Shown here: positions 23,506 to 35,200 of the stretch, piece after piece
Layout: each line of letters opens with the position of its first letter
Numbering within the stretch: the stretch's first letter is position 1
NCBI RefSeq assembly: GCF_032118995.1
Contig: NC_092657.1
Coordinates: 6,821,391 to 6,885,390, forward strand
DNA length: 64,000 bases
Source: Asterias amurensis
Lineage: Eukaryota; Echinodermata; Asteroidea; Forcipulatida; Asteriidae
Direction of reading: 5' to 3'
Made by a program: the position numbers and the translations under genes
The notes under the pieces: generated by a model
Told to the model about the DNA's origin: nothing
The model's database searches: none
Seen by the model: the letters and a program-made list of their open reading frames with translations, nothing else

Positions 23506-23965
23506 AGGCTCACGTTTCAAGATTTGCAGCATCACTTATGTTTCAAAAAACGATCTTAAAAAGGTCTATGGACACTTTCGAATCCCTCAAGATTCCCTTC
23601 CCCCAAGATTAGGCTAGAATAGGCTCACGTTTCAAGATTTGCAGCATCACTTATGTTTCAAAAAACGATCTCAAAAAGGTCTATGGACACTTTCGAATCC
23701 CTCAAGATTCCCCTCCCCCGAGATTAGGCTAGAATAGGCTCACGTTTCAAGATTTGCAGCATCACTTATGTTTCAAAAAACGATCTCAAAAAGGTCTATG
23801 GACACTTTCGAATCCCTCTCAGATTCCCTTCCCCCAAGATTAGGCTAGAATAGGCTCACGTTTCAAGATTTGCAGCATCACTTATGTTTCAAAAAAACGA
23901 TCTCAAAAAGGTCTATGGACACTTTCGAATCCCTCAAGATTCCCCTCCCGGTCCCAAGATTAAAA
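23506..23965. repeat. 115-116-bp tandem repeat, 4 copies
   Basis: Unit starts AGGCTCACGTTTCAAGATTT and includes GGTCTATGGACACTTTCGAA. Copies start at 23506, 23621, 23736 and 23852 and are nearly identical. Confidence 0.92.
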
Positions 23966-25330
23966 AATCTTTTACTGTGAATAGGGCCCACCTTCATTTG
24001 TTAGCAAAATACTGCTAACAAAATTTCTTCACTATCAACAAATTTAGTCGGGCACCAGCCACAAGTCATAAGTCCACAATTTCTCTTCATTTGGTTTTCA
24101 GAGCAAATTGTATCACCGACTTTATTTTATTTTCATGTTATCCCTGATCGTAAGCCACCAGTCGGAGTAGGCCAGCTTTCAGCTGCTTATGGCAATGCTC
24201 AATATGGTCTTATACACGTACACCAATAGTTTTTAACTTTTTAGTTTTAAGTCATCTTGCAATTGCATGGCCAGCATCTGAGACCATAGAGCAAATAATA
24301 GCTTTAATAATAGGGGAACACTCGCCCGACGAGAAGTGATGTACGATGAAAAATTCGCTTTTTGCAGCCAATGGGAAAATCTTGGCCATTAAAAAAAAAC
24401 CACTAAGAGGGAAAAAATCGCGACTCGCCATCATCCGCGCCCTCTATGTTCATTTATGGGTCAGTTCGTAAAAACTTTTGTTCGTTGATTCTGAAATTTG
24501 TCCTTTACAAAATTTGTCCTTTACAAAATTTGTCCTTTACACAATTTGTCTTTAGTTTGACGCCCTCAATGTTTGTTTCGGTTTTTGTTAACGTAGCTTG
24601 TGCAATTTTAGTTTACGTTGGTGGTTTTTAGGTAAGAATTAAAAATATATATGAAGTGTAATTTTTTTTAAGAATATTTTTTTAATTTTTTATTTAAAAA
24701 CATTTCGTGTAATTATTTTTCAGGGCAAACAATTTTTATAATTAACTTTTTATTTTATTTAGTGAATTTTTTTTCTTATGGATTATTTTTTTTGATAGTT
24801 TTTTTTCTTGTTAATTTAAAAACATTTCGTGTAATTATTTTTAAGGGACAAACATTTCTTTTATTATTAATGATTTTTTTTAATTTAGTGTCATTTTTTT
24901 CTAATGGATTATTTTTTTTGATAGTTTTCTTTTACTGTTAATTTAAAAACATTTCGTGTATTTATTTTTAAAGGGACAAACATGTTTTTATTATAACCTT
25001 TTTTATATTTAGTGTAATATTTTTTTCTAGTGGATTAATATTTTTTCATATTATTTCAAGTTTTGACTAATTGTTCATCTTTTCCCTTTATATTCTAAAT
25101 TAACAACATGCTGTTTTTTATTTTATTACTATTTTGTTCATTTTAAACTTTTGGTGCTCTGTATTTACGATTTACACATAAATTTCGTTTGTTTATTATT
25201 GAAATTATTGTTTATCTTTAATTAATTGTAATTGTTCTTTAATTTTCGTTTTTTATGTTAGTTTTCAAAGATATAGTTAGTTTTTATTTTATTTCGCTTT
25301 TGGCCCTTTTGGCCCTTTTGGCCGCCCATA

Positions 25331-25336
25331 CAAACG
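25331..25336. repeat. 6-bp target duplication, right
   Basis: CAAACG, matching 20559-20564. Confidence 0.75.
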
Positions 25337-25512
25337 AGCAGTCACATCGTATCTATCCGGTATATCATTCGTTTGATAGCTGAACCTTATACCATTGTTA
25401 GGGTCGTTGCCGTGTGATAAAGGCCCGAGCCGATGATGTAGCTTGAAGATCATCACTGATATCAATTTGACGTGTTTAAGGAATTTATACAATCCTTGCT
25501 AATGCCCTGCTA

Positions 25513-26697
25513 ATGGAAAACACCTGTAAGAGTTTATCACAATCACGTACGATGGGATCCGATATAACTGTAGACGATTGCAAGGTACAAGGAGCTATAA
25601 ATATCACTGAGGGGACAGTTGAGCAGATCTTAAGTCAAGTTGATACCTTCATAATAACAATTGTGGTACCAATAATCTTAGGTCTAGGTCTTCTGATCAA
25701 CTTGTTACTTTTGTTCGTCTTTCTCCGCGTTCCCAGACTTAGATCAGAAACTGATGTGTACTTAGCACACTTGGCATTGTCTGATGTGATCTATTTGATT
25801 GTAAGTTCTGCTCGCGATATATGGAGGTTTGTTGCTTCACCGCTGTTATGGGATGAGCCATTCAGCAGTTCTGCTGGATGTGTTCTTTATAACTATGCAT
25901 TCCAAACACCATTTGCCGCATCCATGGCGTTTGTCACTGTGGTATCATTTGAAAGATACCTCGCCCTGTGCCATCCAATCCAACATCTTAAGATACGCAG
26001 TCGGAGACGAACCTATAAAATGGTTGCAATCTGCTGGGGCATTGGAGTTGTGTTTGCCGTTCTAATAACTCTGAATAACGCCAAATACGGAGTACAGTGT
26101 CTACGGTGGCCTGAAGAGGACATGTATATAGGACTCCCGTCTCATCGTGCATACTGTACTTATCTATTTGGTTGGACGGAGTACATAAGCGAGCCTCTGA
26201 TAAACATTCCGTGGTGTATTGCAATGATCGGAAACGTCTACATGTATGCTCGCATCATCCACATGCTGAACAAACGCAAGGGTGTAAAAGCAGAAGGAAA
26301 AACTGTGAAAGCCAACTCAAAAGCGCGGGAGATCCGTAACCAAGTCGCAAAAATGTTGGTAGTAAACGGTATAGTATTCTTCTTATGCCAGGCTCCTTTC
26401 GCTACGTTTAACCTTTCTGGGTGGATCTGCCAAATATTGGGTATTGATGATAACCCTTTAGATGAGGCATTCGGCGTACATGTTGACTGGGTGGTGGATA
26501 TCCCTTTACGGATCAACACTATTGTTAATCCACTCATATACTGCGCGTGTAATTCACAACACAGAGCGGCGTTTATCCAAGCGTTTGGATGCAACAGACG
26601 CCGTCAGGGGCAGCACACGACCAATCATCCTACTCATGTTAACAGGTATGCAGCACGAATCGTCTGTTCTACGGGAACCGATAACACTAGACTTTGA
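25513..26697 (+). CDS. Rhodopsin-type GPCR, intact (copy D)
   Basis: 394-residue single-exon receptor. Class A landmarks: Asn63 (TM1), Asp91 in LALSD (TM2), Cys123, E147-R148-Y149, Trp175 (TM4), Cys196 in the second extracellular loop, Pro233 (TM5), C292-Q-A-P295 (TM6) and NPLIY 339-343 (TM7). N-glycosylation is possible at Asn30. Cys360 after the helix-8 region is a possible palmitoylation site. It ends T-R-L, a PDZ-ligand pattern. Met14 (25552) aligns with the conserved start of the other copies and may be the real start. It faces opposite to copies A-C and is clearly more diverged from them, while RSRRRTYKMVAICWGIGV and CLRWPEEDMY are shared. Its stop codon lies in the first unit of a 66-bp tandem repeat. 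Peptide-type receptor by general resemblance; ligand unknown. Confidence 0.94.
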   Translation: MENTCKSLSQSRTMGSDITVDDCKVQGAINITEGTVEQILSQVDTFIITIVVPIILGLGLLINLLLLFVFLRVPRLRSETDVYLAHLALSDVIYLIVSSARDIWRFVASPLLWDEPFSSSAGCVLYNYAFQTPFAASMAFVTVVSFERYLALCHPIQHLKIRSRRRTYKMVAICWGIGVVFAVLITLNNAKYGVQCLRWPEEDMYIGLPSHRAYCTYLFGWTEYISEPLINIPWCIAMIGNVYMYARIIHMLNKRKGVKAEGKTVKANSKAREIRNQVAKMLVVNGIVFFLCQAPFATFNLSGWICQILGIDDNPLDEAFGVHVDWVVDIPLRINTIVNPLIYCACNSQHRAAFIQAFGCNRRRQGQHTTNHPTHVNRYAARIVCSTGTDNTRL

Positions 26698-26923
26698 AAG
26701 AGTGGGGAGTGGTTGTTGCGTTGAAGCGTCTGTTCTACGGAAACCGATAACACTAGACTTTGAAAGAGTGGGGAGTGGTTGTTGCGTTGAAGCGTCTGTT
26801 CTACGGAAACCGATAACACTAGACTTTAACAAGAGTGGGGAGTGGTTGTTACGTTGAAGCGTCTGTTCTACGGAAACCGATAACACTACTTTGAAAGAGT
26901 GGGGAGTGGTTGTTGGGTTGAAA
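26661..26923 (+). repeat. 66-bp tandem repeat re-encoding the receptor tail
   Basis: Four units starting at 26661, 26727, 26793 and 26860. The first is the end of the receptor's coding sequence plus its 3' flank. Each later unit again encodes VCSTETDNTRL and a stop. The period is 22 codons, so units 1-3 are in one frame; unit 3 has an extra base that shifts the fourth. Confidence 0.93.
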
Positions 26924-27454
26924 ATCTTCTTCTTCTAACTCGAGTTATGCCGCTCTAATTATTCAGGATATCATCTAAGAGTGCAATAAACGCGCCTTAT
27001 TCTGCAGGGATACACGCATGCCAGTGCGAGCGGCCCGGATTATTCCGACGTACAATATGTCTATATGGCTATATTTAAACTACGGGATCATTAAAGGTAC
27101 GTTAAGAGAAAACTATCTCATGACAACGGCTTTATAAGCAACAGTCATGACATTTTTTTTTTCAATGACTTCATACTCTTAAGTATGAATTTATTTGCAT
27201 ATTATGTCAAACTTATGACTTCTAATGATCATCATAATATACAAACTCATAAATATGAATCCCAAATTTTACAAATAATATAACCTTTTTGGCACAAGTT
27301 ATAACATAAACTGATTCACAACTATGTGGAATTGTGTTCTTTGCTTGGCTTAATTGCAGTTAAAATTGTACGCATTATACATAAAAAATACTGTGTAAGT
27401 GTTTTTAAACCTAATTATAGTTACACGATGATATATAAATTAAACACGGATTAA
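26924..27454. other. No gene recognised
   Basis: AT-rich sequence between the receptor's tail repeats and a short tandem repeat. No coding or splice signal seen. Confidence 0.45.
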
Positions 27455-27524
27455 CTATTCGCCCTGGCGCTTTGCTATTTCGCTTGGGCGCTTTGCTATT
27501 TTGCTTGGGCGCTCTACTATTTCA
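27455..27524. repeat. ~25-bp tandem repeat, 3 copies
   Basis: Unit approximately TGGGCGCTTTGCTATTTCGC. An inverted piece (CAAGCAAAATAGC) recurs near 27620. Confidence 0.7.
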
Positions 27525-27706
27525 GGAGATTCAGTTTTGTAGTAGCATTGGTAACTAAACTAGTAGGAGAAAACAGCTGTAATACAACTAAACAGCCCCG
27601 TCAAACTATACTTAATTGCCCAAGCAAAATAGCAAGAGGCCCCGAGAGTAATAAGGGTTTCTTACTTTATTACGCCATTTAACAAAAAAGGCATATAATT
27701 GTGAAT

Positions 27707-27840
27707 GGGAATAAAAGAGTAGTGGCTCGTTCTTAAACGGTCAATTAAAACCTTAAGCGCTCGGGCCTTTATTAAACGGCAACGACCCTGCCGGTTTTAA
27801 ACAGCCGTTTAAGAACTTGCCGCTACCCTTTTATTCCCTT
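27707..27840. mobile_element. Short MITE (GGAATAAAAGAGTA ends)
   Basis: GGGAATAAAAGAGTAGTGGC faces GCCGCTACCCTTTTATTCCC. The centre reads TCGGGCCTTTATTAAACGGC. The same family is at 32977-33105 and 58038-58160. Confidence 0.75.
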
Positions 27841-27962
27841 AATTATGCTCATGGGTGTTATTGTTATTGGGTATATACCCACTCCCTCATACTGCTTTAA
27901 ATCATACTACTGACGTCATTGTATCTGTTAAGTATAAAAGACACGATGCATAAAACATGGCC

Positions 27963-28110
27963 TTTTTAAGCTTTAAAACTCGCATTGTCACACAAGTTTT
28001 TGAACTGACACTGTCACACAAGCTTTTAAACTCACATTGTCACAAAGGCTTTTAAACTCGCAAAGGCACTGCCATAGCAAGCCTTTTACAACTTGCATTA
28101 CTGTTGTACC
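27963..28110. repeat. ~33-bp tandem repeat
   Basis: Copies of CTTTTAAACTCGCATTGTCA and a CACAAG-type remainder, about four with drift. The stretch 28111-29145 shows no recognised gene. Confidence 0.7.
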
Positions 28111-29145
28111 ACCAGTAACTAAATAAAAAATAACTACATCAAAATGACGGAGCTCAAACTGGGCCCAAGCCCAGCCCAGGTTTAGAAAGGGCACTTATAG
28201 ATAATGTTGCGTTGTATTTACGGTCATAGCCTTTTTTTTAGTTTTCCATTTCAATTTAATGTAGTCAAACTGAAGCTGGTTTCCTTTTTACCTTTACAAT
28301 AAAATATTACAGGATTTTTAAATAGGAATCAAAGAATTGACGAAAAGTCATGTAACAAAGAATTTCACCTGTAGATTTGACCCTTATTCTGGGGTAAAAA
28401 CCATTTGAAAAACCGATTAAAAGGTAGCCACACATTGTCAACAGTTCATCTGAACGTGTGATTAGGCCACGCCATTGTCATCATGTCGCGTAACGAGGCA
28501 ATTTGGTATATGGAAACCCTCATTCGTCAAACTCTGGCAGAAACCCGCCGATGGTTTGAAAATTCACACGATTGTTGAGCAAACCTATTAGCGTAAACTA
28601 CCTGCAGCACTATAAGTGAAACATCAGGTTTAAGACTTTAAGTATTCGTGTAAAGCGCCTCTCTTGACAAGTAGCAATTTAAGGATGTCGAGACGGTGGT
28701 GAAAACACGTTTTTTTCAACTTCTCTCTTAGATTGATACATCATACACAGTTTCGCAAGATAAATCATAAACTTTGTTGTTTTAAAGTAGCAAAAGGTGA
28801 ATGTAACACTCAGACAAAGCATCATTTTAAAGCGAATAAAAAGGGTCTTGAATCACCATAAAATAAAAACTGTGACATTATAATGTTTATTACTTCTGCT
28901 GAACGATGGATACTCTTTTTTCGGACCCATAGTAGTCTAGTCACACATAGACGGCGACAGAGGGGGCTGTTCAAAATGGCAACGTAACAAACTTGTAAAC
29001 ATGTCATTCGACAGAAACAAGTAGAACTTGAGACTTTGCATGACTGAGAAAGTTGAGTTAAACCTAAATTTCTGCCTCGATTACCATTTGGTGCTGCCGC
29101 AAAACTTACGTTAGGTTTTAGATTTTTGATAAAAATGGAACTTAC

Positions 29146-29284
29146 CCTGGTCTCGGAGAGGTGTTCAGGCAGACGGATGTCTTTCATTTCGGGGAAGGCT
29201 GGGAGCAGTGTCCCTAGCTTGGAGCGGGGTGAATAAGCAACAGACTGTCTCGGCTGCTCCTTACGGGTCATCTCAGTTGGTGTG
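29146..29284 (-). CDS. RFX4: RFX4-like gene, exon 6
   Basis: 139 nt; acceptor ...CCCACAG and donor GTAAGT. It encodes [20 protein letters not shown] onward to SETR, containing the RFX4-specific [11 protein letters not shown] block. It completes serine 118 with the preceding exon. Confidence 0.9.
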
Positions 29285-32200
29285 CTGTGGGTTTTAAAAA
29301 TGAGAAGCAATCTAGAAGAGTGATGACCACGATCTCTATTTATAATGAATGGATAGCGGGCTGGCCTATGTGTGTGCACATGCCAATGAAGTCACTGTGT
29401 GCCATTTTGAAACACCCCAAAACCTGTTGAATGCACATAACGGGTATACAAAATACCCCAATGTTTTTTCTATGCACACTTTGCAGGTATATTAAAAACA
29501 ACAAGTTTTCGGCAGAAAATCCCCTAAAATAAACAATCGCGAACAATAAAATATCGATTTTTTCCAACAAACATGGTAGTATCTGTTTTTGCAGTTTATT
29601 GCTGCATAAGAAAGCATTTTTCAAAATAATGTTGACCAAAAAAAAACAACAACACAAGAATGTTTGCACATAATGTGCAGTTTTGGGTGTTTCAAAATGG
29701 CGACAGTGGTGACTTCAATGAACGTACTCAACCCGCTATCCAGTCAGTATAATAGAGATCAGTGGTGATCACCCAGTCAGCCGGTATTAGCATAATATCA
29801 ATGTGAGACTGTTTTGGGGCACTAGGTGGCAGCAGATTTACAGAGTAGCACCCTGTGTTGCAGCCTGAACATCTGACGTCACATTGCGAGTGTGATCGTT
29901 CGATTAGCTCTTGCCAGAGGCTCACCCGAGTTAGCACTGCGGGGTCGACCCAGGGAAGCTAAACGAACGCACCCAAAGATACGCAGTCAAATTCTATTGC
30001 GGATGTGACAGCAGTGTGCATTGTACCCAATGGAATCACTGGAATAAGGACCTGTCTTCATCCTCGTGGATAAAGACAGGGGCCCAGTCTCATACAGGGT
30101 GTGTTCATTTAGCTTTCTTGAATCGACCCCGCGGTGCTCATTCGGGTGAGCCTCTGACAAGAGCTAATCGAACAATCACTCACCCTCTCGTTGTGACGTC
30201 AAGCACCTGGCGGCAGCCCCAAGTGACCTACTCCACAATCAATGCACTTGGGGCTGACCCGGGTGAGCACCTGGAATTATGTCAAGCTATTTGGACGTAC
30301 AGGGGGCAGACGGGGTCGACCCAGGGAAGCTAATCGAACACACCCACAGTAAGATCGTTCGGCCCCAGCGCCTTGCCTTAACCAAAACACGCTCATTATT
30401 TAATGCCCAGTCCCATCATGCATCACACTCAAACTGCACGCATGACGTACTTCCTGAACAAGAATCTGCACTAGCAGATAAGCCCATCCCAGCGGTCCTG
30501 GATAAATAAATGGCGCTTTAATTTAGCTTTAATTATGCGGAAAAATACAACAGTCCGAGTATTTTATAGAAATCTTTTATGTTCGTTGTTATCGTAAACT
30601 TGTTATATGATCAGTTGTATGTTAATAAAATTATATATGTAGATTAATAAACGATGAAAAAACAAGTGATTAAGTTTTAGGGGAGTTCGTTGTTTTCTTA
30701 AGAAGATATGTTATTATTTGACTTTATTAAATATTTGTATATTTAAAGTTCAAAGATGTTGCCCGTCATGCAGTAAAGTGCATAAAAACTCCTCCTGATG
30801 TACAACAATATTATTATTGTGATGGGTAAAAATAGTTTCGTGTCCGTTATGCTGAAGATAGCACTTTATTTTTGCTGTTAACACTAACACCCCCAAAAGT
30901 CAGGAACAGAGTGAAACAACAGTTGTTATAACCTCCCGGCTATACTTATACAGACTGAACAATACTCCTCTCCCGGTCCCCATTCTGCCTCAGCCCCTCC
31001 CACCCACCATCAACCCATCCTGACCAACCCACGGTCCAACCTACTGATGGGAATGCTTTTCACAATACATAATCAATAAGTAAACTACACACACGGCATA
31101 ACAAGTCGCGGGGTAGTTTGCACTAAATCCACAAACCATGGCAACCCGTTTCCAAGTCCAAAGAATGCCCGATGAAAAGAGCAATATGTCAACATACTCC
31201 AGAAGGAGAGTGACTTCTGTCCTTAGGGTGAGGGTATGCCACAGTCAAACATTCCTAACTAGAGGTGAAATCTAACCGTAGCAACCATTCAGCGACGAAT
31301 CGTAATTAAAGACATTAGACACTACTGGTAATAGACCCTTCCCGTGAAATAATAAAAATGTAAATTGCACATAGCGCATTGGCACTAACGTTTTGGTTGG
31401 CAAAATGAGGGAACATCGCGCTGTTTTGTACACGGCTAATGGGTGCATGACGCAGACGCGATTGCGCGTCTGCTTAGTGCACAACTCTATGGCGTTTGCC
31501 AACCAACAGGGTCTGTACGCATGCGTGAATGTAATTAGCATATTTCATGGGAAGGGTCCATTGTCAACGACTGGTCTTCACATTTGGTGAATCTCAACAT
31601 ATTCATAAAATAACAAACCTGTGAACATTTGAGCTCAATCGGTCGTCGAAGTTGCGAGATATTAAAAAAAGGAAAAACATTCTTGTCACACCATGGTCAC
31701 ACGAAGTTGGGTGCTTTCAGATGCTTGATTTCGAGACCTCAAATTCTAAATCTGAGGTATCGAAATCAAATTCGTGGAAAATTACCCCTTTCTCGAACAC
31801 TAGTCACTTCAGAGGGAGCTGTTTCTCACAATGTTTTATATTGTCAACCGTTCCCCATTACTTGTAATGGAGTAAGATTTTTATGATAATAACTAATTTT
31901 AGTAATTACCAATGGTGTCCACTGCCTTGAACGCCAAGTTACCAGGACTTGGCATCCGCTGTGTACGGAGTCACGGGAATACCATCTCATATCCAACGAG
32001 TGTTCATGTTCCGAGAACTAAATTACTTTGGTTCATAACTACTAATAGTTTGCAGTCTTCGGTTGGTTAACCACGTCAGTCACAACGCTACGTCGTAAAC
32101 TGGCTTACATTTTAATTTTCCCGACAGACAAGCCCCAAAAAACAAAAACAAAAACAAACAATGGCACTATTCATGCAGGTGTTTAAAGGCAGTTGACACT

Positions 32201-35200
32201 ATTGGTAATTACTCAAAATAATTATCATCGTAAAACCTTACTTGATTACGAGTAACGGGGAGAGGTTGGTGGTATAAAACATTGTGAGAAACAGCTCCCT
32301 TTGAAGTGATGTAGTTTTCGAGAAAGAAGTAATTTTCCACGATTTTGATTTCGAGACCTCAAGTTTAGAATTTGATAATTATTTCATTCCACTGCATAAT
32401 AAGCCTACCATAGTACAATGACTGTTCCCCGCAAGACTCGGGAAGCCTGCTCGAAAAACAAATCGGGTCAGATTTGAACAAGAATCCGTGTCACAAGGGT
32501 CCTGACTCATTTCAGGCCAGGCTGACTTGGAAAGTGATTCAAATCAGGGTTTAAAGCTGCATTATGCTGCTTGACCCGTTTCACAGAAGTGGGTCAGACA
32601 ATTCGGGACATGGATTCAGGTCAATTCTGACCAAGCTGTATTTACAGTTAACCGAGTATGTATAGTGTTTGTCACGCATTAGGTGCAATGTAAAACTAAA
32701 TGGGGGTATGCTTTTAACTGATAACTATTCTTCAAAACCTTTGTCCATGTGTATATTTATTCGATTTTAGTTCAAAGTATTAAAACTCCATGGGGAATTT
32801 TTGAAAGTTGTGACAATTCTATTTCATTTATCGTTTTTTTTTTTCAGTTTTTGATAAAAACAACATTTACATGTAAGTATTTCGTTATATTAAGAAGTCA
32901 CCGTCATCATTGTTGATTTGTCATTCATAAATACCTCAGACAGTTTTGCAATTCCTATAATCTTTAATCGACCGTTTCAAATCTTGCAGGGTCGTGGCCG
33001 TGCGATAAAAGCCCCCCGCCTTCGGCTCGGGACTTTATAGCACGGCACGGTCCTGTCGGTTTTAAACGTCCGTTAGACCTCGTTACTACCCTTATATTTC
33101 TTCCTTTTATAATAAACAATCTTATTTCGATCGCAAGAGTGGGCTGGCGGATCGGTATATGATAAGTGGTCTTTCAGATATAATTACTTAAAGCCTACTA
33201 GCCCTGTATGTTACCCTTAATTTTATTTTGACCATAAACTTGAAATATAAAAAAAAATTACTTTTATTTTAAGATTATGAGGAATTGATAGTTTAACATT
33301 TTGGCATTGTCTGCCAGAATGTACAGTTAGAGCTCAAACCTCCAGCTGTCAAACACATTGCCCGATCAACTTGAGTGACACATTTGAATTTTAACACCTG
33401 TTTGTTAAACAAAAGAAAACCCACTACACCAATGTATTACATTATAAACAATGGTCTACATAAGCCATCTGGAAATCACATCATGAAAACCATTAATTTG
33501 GAGTCTAAATAGTTGTAGTGTAATAGTTTCTCAGTTCGACAGCTGTCGGTCTAGGATGTCACCTTTTATCAAAGCAAAGCCTAGTAGCTTGTTCACACAC
33601 CATCCCAGACGAGTGCACTAAAGCAATGTCAACGTGGCTAAGTGGCGTAGCTAGGCGCGTACACGAGTCACCTGCGCCTAGGTACGTGGTATGGTTGTCG
33701 ACTCAATTGCCAAGCAAACATTAGACCGTGTGCTAAAACTAGCCAGGATTGCCTGTGTGCTTTTTGCTGTGTCTACATTCAAATTTCTATACACTTGGCC
33801 AGCCTAAAGGAAGTTTGTGCAAACTGACGGGGCTTTTAATGAATAATAGAAGGCTAAAAACCCTTAACTTGTAGGCATTGAGTCTGACTTTATTATTTAC
33901 TGTTGGTAAACTTTGAGATAATCATTTAACCACAATATATTACACATTGCGTACTCAATTTGAGTGGCTCACTTCACTTTGGGTGCGAACATGGCGTTTG
34001 GACACAAAACATTATTTTGGAATAATGTTTCGTTCATAGTCCATGTACCGCTTTTGTTTGTTTTAGCGATTACAAGCCACTCGATCTCCAAACATCATTG
34101 AACACGTGATCTGTTTAGGGGTGGGGTTGGGGGAGGTGGGGTGCTCAAAGTTTTTATACAGCATTGAAGATAGCCGCGCTATGAACTTTGGGAGAAAAGA
34201 AAAGCAAATTCGATCAAAACTATAAACCGAAGCACAATGCAAATTGAATACAATAATAGTATTGTTTTTATTTATTACAGGATATGGTTAGACAATAACT
34301 TACCTTTCTGCGACTTTACTTGAAAAGTTCTCCTCATAATATTCCGAAGATTCCTTTACTGCAATTCCATAATAATGATACCTGTCAGAAAATACCAGTA
34401 TTGCTGTTTAGTATTTGTTATAAATAACTATTCCATTACACCACAACTGTGAGTGTTAAAGACAGTGTACACTATTGGTAATTGTCAAAGACCAGTCTTC
34501 TCACTTGGTGTATCTCAACATACGCATAAAATAACAAACCTGTGAAAAATTGAGGCTCGATCGGTCGTCGGAGTTGCGAGATAACTATGAAAGAAAAAAA
34601 CACCCTTGTCACACGAAACTTTGTGCATTTAGATGCTTGATTTCGAGACCTCAAGTTCTAAACTTGAGGTCTCGAAATCAAATTCGTGGAAAATTACTTC
34701 TTTCTCGAAAAGCTACGTCACTTCAGAGGGTTTTATGACAATAATTATTTTGAGTAATTACCAATAGTGTCCACTGCCTTTAAAGCCTATATACACTTTC
34801 GGAACAGAAAAAAAGAGTTTGCAGATTTACAAATAACTTACAGGGTTTACAGGAGGTAATGGTGAAAGACTTTTATTGAAAAATTATTCCATGAAATTAT
34901 TTACTTTTTGATACAAAAATTATAAATTCTCGATATCGAGAATTACGGCTTTATTGTAAACACATGTCATGACACGGCGAAACGTGCGGAAACAAGGGTG
35001 GGTTTTCCTGTTATTTTCTCCCGACTCCGATGACCGATTGAGCCTAAATTTTCACAGGTTTTGTTATTTAATATATAAGTTGTGATAAAGTTACAATCAT
35101 AAAATTAGCAACAACAAAATAAGGATTGACAGTTCCGAACAAAGACACTGACAAATTAACAGAGAAACCGCGAATAAAAAGCCTTTTTGAGGTATGGCGG

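Larger units (their letters stand above)
20565..25330. mobile_element. Foldback DNA transposon, ~1-kb inverted arms
   Basis: Both ends begin TATGGGCGGCCAAAAGGGCC read inward. The left arm (about 20565-21596) and right arm (about 24286-25330) are inverted copies at roughly 90% by eye, very A/T-rich, and each carries short tandem repeats of GTAAAGGACAAATTTT. A CAAACG duplication flanks the element. The ~2.7-kb centre holds nested MITEs and tandem repeats but no recognisable transposase. The architecture recalls sea-urchin TU-type foldback elements. Superfamily unassigned: the 6-bp duplication does not fit the common hAT (8 bp) or Mutator (9 bp) types. Confidence 0.85.

Noticed and set aside
26554..26886. 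Minus-strand frames with a 22-residue repeat (VEQTLQRNNHSP)
   Set aside because: Antisense shadow of the 66-bp repeat and receptor C-terminus.
28483..28578. A small plus-strand frame starting MSRNEAIWYMETLIRQTLAE
   Set aside because: Only 31 codons with no splice or promoter support and no recognised homologue.
29271..29344. A TATAAATA box followed by an ATG and a 42-codon frame, resembling a first exon on the minus strand
   Set aside because: The frame continues upstream to a good acceptor at 29284 and aligns with an internal RFX4 segment; the TATA-like motif belongs to a MITE end.
28822..29379. A 185-residue minus-strand open frame
   Set aside because: Only 29284-29146 is an exon; the rest reads through intron on both sides. 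The V-S following the exon is simply the GTAAGT donor translated.
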